From an uncultured Bacilli bacterium (GTDB lineage Bacteria; Bacillota_I; Bacilli_A; RF39; UBA660), in the NCBI GenBank assembly GCA_934119965.1, contig CAKOTA010000023.1:1-18265 (forward strand): a DNA stretch of 18,265 bases, in the 5' to 3' direction. Made by a program: the position numbers and the translations under genes. The notes below the pieces were generated by a model. That model saw nothing but the letters and a program-made list of their open reading frames with translations. It searched no databases and was not told the origin of the DNA. Shown here piece after piece: positions 16,689 through 18,265 of this stretch. Each line of letters opens with the position of its first letter. Within the stretch, counting starts at the first letter, position 1.

Positions 16689-16719
16689 TGTCGAATTTTA
16701 TTTGTGCCTTTTTTCGACA
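16689..16719. repeat. Inverted pair of TGTCGAA heptamers upstream of the cassette promoter
   Basis: TGTCGAA (16689-16695) and its exact complement TTCGACA (16713-16719) are separated by 17 bases, and begin about 27 bases upstream of the -35 of the Z1 promoter. The heptamer equals the Spo0A-box consensus. It could be a regulator site or a chance inverted repeat. Confidence 0.35.
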
Positions 16720-16740
16720 TTCTTCGCATTTTTACTCTCT

Positions 16741-16849
16741 ATACCTCGCAGAGCAAGAATAGCTGTCCGACAGACAGCCTTACACAGCTTGAAAGCAGAG
16801 CTTTCAACGAGTATGACACAACCTAAAAATGCCTGACATTTGCCAGACA
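16741..16849. other. GC-richer non-coding patch with hairpins and a direct repeat
   Basis: Noticeably richer in G+C than the flanking sequence. It holds GCTGTC/GACAGC (16762-16767 with 16773-16778), a perfect TTGAAAG/CTTTCAA hairpin with a 5-base loop (16789-16795 with 16801-16807), and TGCCTGACA / TGCCAGACA in direct orientation two bases apart (16830-16838, 16841-16849). No gene starts here with a binding site. The plus-strand frame ending LTQLESRAFNEYDTT (stop at 16824-16826) is open through it, so it may be the tail of a lost mobile-element gene. It could instead be a replication or transfer site of the element. Confidence 0.4.
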
Positions 16850-16872
16850 CCTTCTATTTATTTAATTATTCG

Positions 16873-16891
16873 TTGCACAATATTTGTGCAA
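16873..16891 (-). terminator. Hairpin after the RepA-like gene
   Basis: TTGCACAA and TTGTGCAA form a perfect 8-bp stem with a 3-base loop, one base after the repA stop. The following minus-strand sequence is AT-rich but lacks a clean T run, so it may be a weak terminator or a transcript-end protector. Confidence 0.45.
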
Positions 16892-16892
16892 T

Positions 16893-17669
16893 TTAGATAT
16901 CCCAATCACTTTCAGTCACAGAACTATAAACTACATTTAAGATACATTCTGCTAGTATATAACCAATATTTCTGCCACCTCTCTTTTTCCTTTTGCATCT
17001 ATTAATAGCTTTTTCTAATAAAGCTGTATTTAAGTTAATCATCAATTTATATCTTTCATCATCTTTATATACAATAGTTAAAATCCTTAACCCTATTTTC
17101 AACATTTCTTGCTCTATCGAATTAAACGCATTAAGTCTAACATTCTTTATTAGTTTATTGAATTCTTTATTTATTCTTTTATCTCCTATTGTATTTAAAA
17201 ATCTATTTGCATCTTCAATATCTTGCATAGTAAATTCTTCTACATATGCTTCTTCTATTTTAGTTTTTTGTTCCTCTACTTTTTTAGTTTCTTCCACAAC
17301 TTCTATCTTCTTTTCTTCCACTTTTGGTATTGCACAAGTTTTGTGAATTACTTGTTGTTTCGGAGTTTCACAATTTTTGAGATACAGAATATTTGGCTTT
17401 CCTACATCTTCCCATTTGTCTATAATTAAGTCTACTGATTTTAATTCCTTATGAATTTTAGTAACTGTATTTCTAGAAACATTTAAAGTTTTCATTAAAT
17501 ATTCTCTTGGATTTTGTATATACACTTTGCCTTCATTATCTCTTTTTATATTTTTATTTTGTGATATCAAATCACTATAGATACAAAATGCAACTTTAGA
17601 ATTTGTACTTATATTTTTATATTTTTCATCTTCAAAAAGAAATTTATATAATTTAAAGAATCTCATCAT
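16893..17669 (-). CDS. RepA-like replication initiator of a mobile element
   Basis: A 258-aa protein resembling replication initiator protein A (RepA_N). The N-terminal winged-helix domain has FFKLYKFLFEDEKYKNIST (4-22), SKVAFCIYSDLISQN, EGKVYIQNPREYLMKTLNVS with the recognition helix VSRNTVTKIHKELKSVDLI (64-82), and VGKPNILYLKN closing it at about 99. Residues 115-145 are a Glu/Lys-rich linker, and 150-258 form a helical C-terminal domain ending in RGGRNIGYILAECIL. Such initiators occur on plasmids and on integrative conjugative elements of Firmicutes. The ATG pair at 17664-17669 has no visible Shine-Dalgarno site; a leader ORF and a hairpin lie just upstream, suggesting translational control. 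Confidence 0.75.
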   Translation of the reverse strand: MMRFFKLYKFLFEDEKYKNISTNSKVAFCIYSDLISQNKNIKRDNEGKVYIQNPREYLMKTLNVSRNTVTKIHKELKSVDLIIDKWEDVGKPNILYLKNCETPKQQVIHKTCAIPKVEEKKIEVVEETKKVEEQKTKIEEAYVEEFTMQDIEDANRFLNTIGDKRINKEFNKLIKNVRLNAFNSIEQEMLKIGLRILTIVYKDDERYKLMINLNTALLEKAINRCKRKKRGGRNIGYILAECILNVVYSSVTESDWDI

Positions 17670-17683
17670 ATCTAATATTTTTT

Positions 17684-17717
17684 AAGTGGATAGCCATCTA
17701 TTTTTAGCTATCCACTT
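17684..17717 (-). promoter_or_regulatory. Hairpin just upstream of repA
   Basis: AAGTGGATAGC (17684-17694) and GCTATCCACTT (17707-17717) form a perfect 11-bp stem with a 12-base loop. On the minus strand it ends 14 bases before the repA ATG and its first arm begins at the last base of the leader ORF stop codon. It is followed by A residues, not T, so it is unlikely to be an intrinsic terminator. A translation-control structure or initiator site fits better. Confidence 0.55.
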
Positions 17718-17785
17718 TATGGTTGTTTGCTATTTCTATCTCTCCCACACATTTTATTTATTTTTGAAATAGCTATCTTAACCAT
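17717..17785 (-). CDS. 22-codon leader peptide upstream of repA
   Basis: A short ORF, MVKIAISKINKMCGRDRNSK then QP and stop. It has the best binding site in the neighbourhood: AAGGAGGAG 5 bases before the ATG at 17783-17785, directly after the excisionase-like gene. Its stop codon touches the hairpin ahead of repA. repA itself lacks a binding site, so ribosomes finishing this leader may reach or open the repA start. The peptide matches nothing I know. The strong binding site and the arrangement argue that it is translated. Confidence 0.5.
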   Translation of the reverse strand: MVKIAISKINKMCGRDRNSKQP

Positions 17786-17798
17786 TTCTACTCCTCCT

Positions 17799-18002
17799 TT
17801 ACTCAGATTTTATAGAAGCTTCTTCTTTTTGTTTTAAGTAGCTATCTAGCACTTCTTTTCTAAATAGCACTTTGCCTCCAACTCTGGAACATGGTATTTG
17901 TTTTCTCTTTACTAGTTGTGTTACTAACCAGTATGATACTCCTAAATACTCTGCTGTCTCTTTCATTGTTAGAGTTGTTCTAGTTATTTTCTCAAGTTCC
18001 AT
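17799..18002 (-). CDS. Excisionase-family helix-turn-helix DNA-binding protein
   Basis: A 67-aa single-domain protein with the AlpA/Xis (HTH_17) pattern: LTMKETAEYLGVSYWLVTQL (11-30), then VKRKQIPCSRVGGKVLFRKE (31-50) and VLDSYLKQKEE. The G-x-x-x-x-F-x-x-x-x-L-D-x-Y-L end is typical of excisionase-like proteins that bend DNA at recombination sites or repress element promoters. AGGTG lies 6 bases before the ATG. It is first in a run with the leader peptide and repA, so it may serve as both excision factor and regulator. No integrase is in view. Confidence 0.8.
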   Translation of the reverse strand: MELEKITRTTLTMKETAEYLGVSYWLVTQLVKRKQIPCSRVGGKVLFRKEVLDSYLKQKEEASIKSE

Positions 18003-18047
18003 ATAATCACCTGCCTTTCTAGTAATTGATTTAAGTTGTTTCTATTT

Positions 18048-18063
18048 TTGTATTGTAATACAA
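18048..18063. promoter_or_regulatory. 16-bp palindrome, likely operator
   Basis: TTGTATT-GT-AATACAA, perfect 7-bp arms around a 2-base centre, 46 bases before the excisionase-like ATG. It lies within the probable leader of that transcript, a usual place for an autorepressor site. Confidence 0.45.
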
Positions 18064-18079
18064 TCACTAATTATAATTT

Positions 18080-18114
18080 TAATTGTATATATAAGTTTTG
18101 CCACTATACAATTA
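18080..18114 (-). promoter_or_regulatory. 10-bp inverted repeat enclosing a possible promoter
   Basis: TAATTGTATA (18080-18089) and TATACAATTA (18105-18114) are perfect inverted repeats around 15 bases. Read on the minus strand, the arms contain TTGTAT and TATACA spaced 16 bases, a weak -35/-10 pair, so a protein bound to the repeat would cover the promoter. The rest of 18115-18265 is AT-rich and I see no gene in it. Confidence 0.4.
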
Positions 18115-18265
18115 GAATTTTGATGTAATTTTCAAAAAGTGTAGGGTATTTTGATTGAAGATTTGTTTCTTTTGTGATATTATTTAATCTAGAAAAATAG
18201 TAATTTGTATAAGAAATTATATTAGTAAATGAAATAAATTTAATAAAAAATTAATTGTTTTTGTA

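Noticed and set aside
1..18265. CRISPR repeat array expected near the cas genes
   Set aside because: No regularly spaced repeats are visible anywhere in the window; any array must lie beyond the left edge.

Overview
This is an AT-rich window that uses the standard bacterial code, with strong AGGAGG-type ribosome binding sites, several TTG/GTG starts, and a decayed initiator-tRNA fragment that still carries an encoded CCA. It looks like a low-GC Firmicute, most likely of the Clostridia type. Nearly all genes lie on the minus strand, so they read from right to left.

Region 1 (1-3760) is host-like or older accessory DNA. It reads GNAT acetyltransferase, CutA-like protein, HD hydrolase, secreted EndA-type DNA/RNA nuclease and a DUF3006-like small protein, ending at a hairpin terminator. 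A separate promoter then drives cas6 and the start of a Cas8b1/Cst1-type type I-B gene, which runs off the left edge. cas6, cas8b and the nuclease each carry a one-base frameshift. In all three the correct family motif resumes immediately in the next frame, so the breaks are recent or are sequencing errors. No CRISPR array is present.

Region 2 (3760-4600) is a boundary. It holds a 49-base relic of the 3' half of a tRNA-fMet gene, two small plus-strand genes (the second TnpV-like), and a hairpin that can terminate from both sides.

Region 3 (4604-16662) is the centrepiece: a tightly packed minus-strand defence island. From its promoter it reads Z1-domain helicase-like ATPase, GHKL/MutL-like ATPase, an unrecognised 309-aa protein, a DUF6339-like protein, a DUF4420 PD-(D/E)XK nuclease-like protein, a C5-cytosine DNA methyltransferase, an unrecognised 326-aa protein and a small PD-(D/E)XK-like protein. 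After a 135-base gap with its own candidate promoter comes a 669-aa fusion of a GHKL ATPase with a C-terminal PD-(D/E)XK nuclease. The Z1 + MutL-like + DUF core resembles the Mza defence family, but no AIPR gene is seen; a cytosine methyltransferase module sits in the cassette instead. The likely logic is that the methyltransferase marks self DNA while two GHKL ATPases and the Z1 motor control several nucleases. This is inference.

Region 4 (16666-18265) is a mobile-element maintenance module: a GC-richer non-coding patch with hairpins, a RepA-like initiator preceded by a 22-codon leader ORF and an 11-bp-stem hairpin, an excisionase-type HTH protein, and a control region with two inverted repeats. 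Together with the TnpV-like gene and the tRNA relic, this suggests the defence cassette is cargo of an integrative element. The integrase and relaxase are not in the window.
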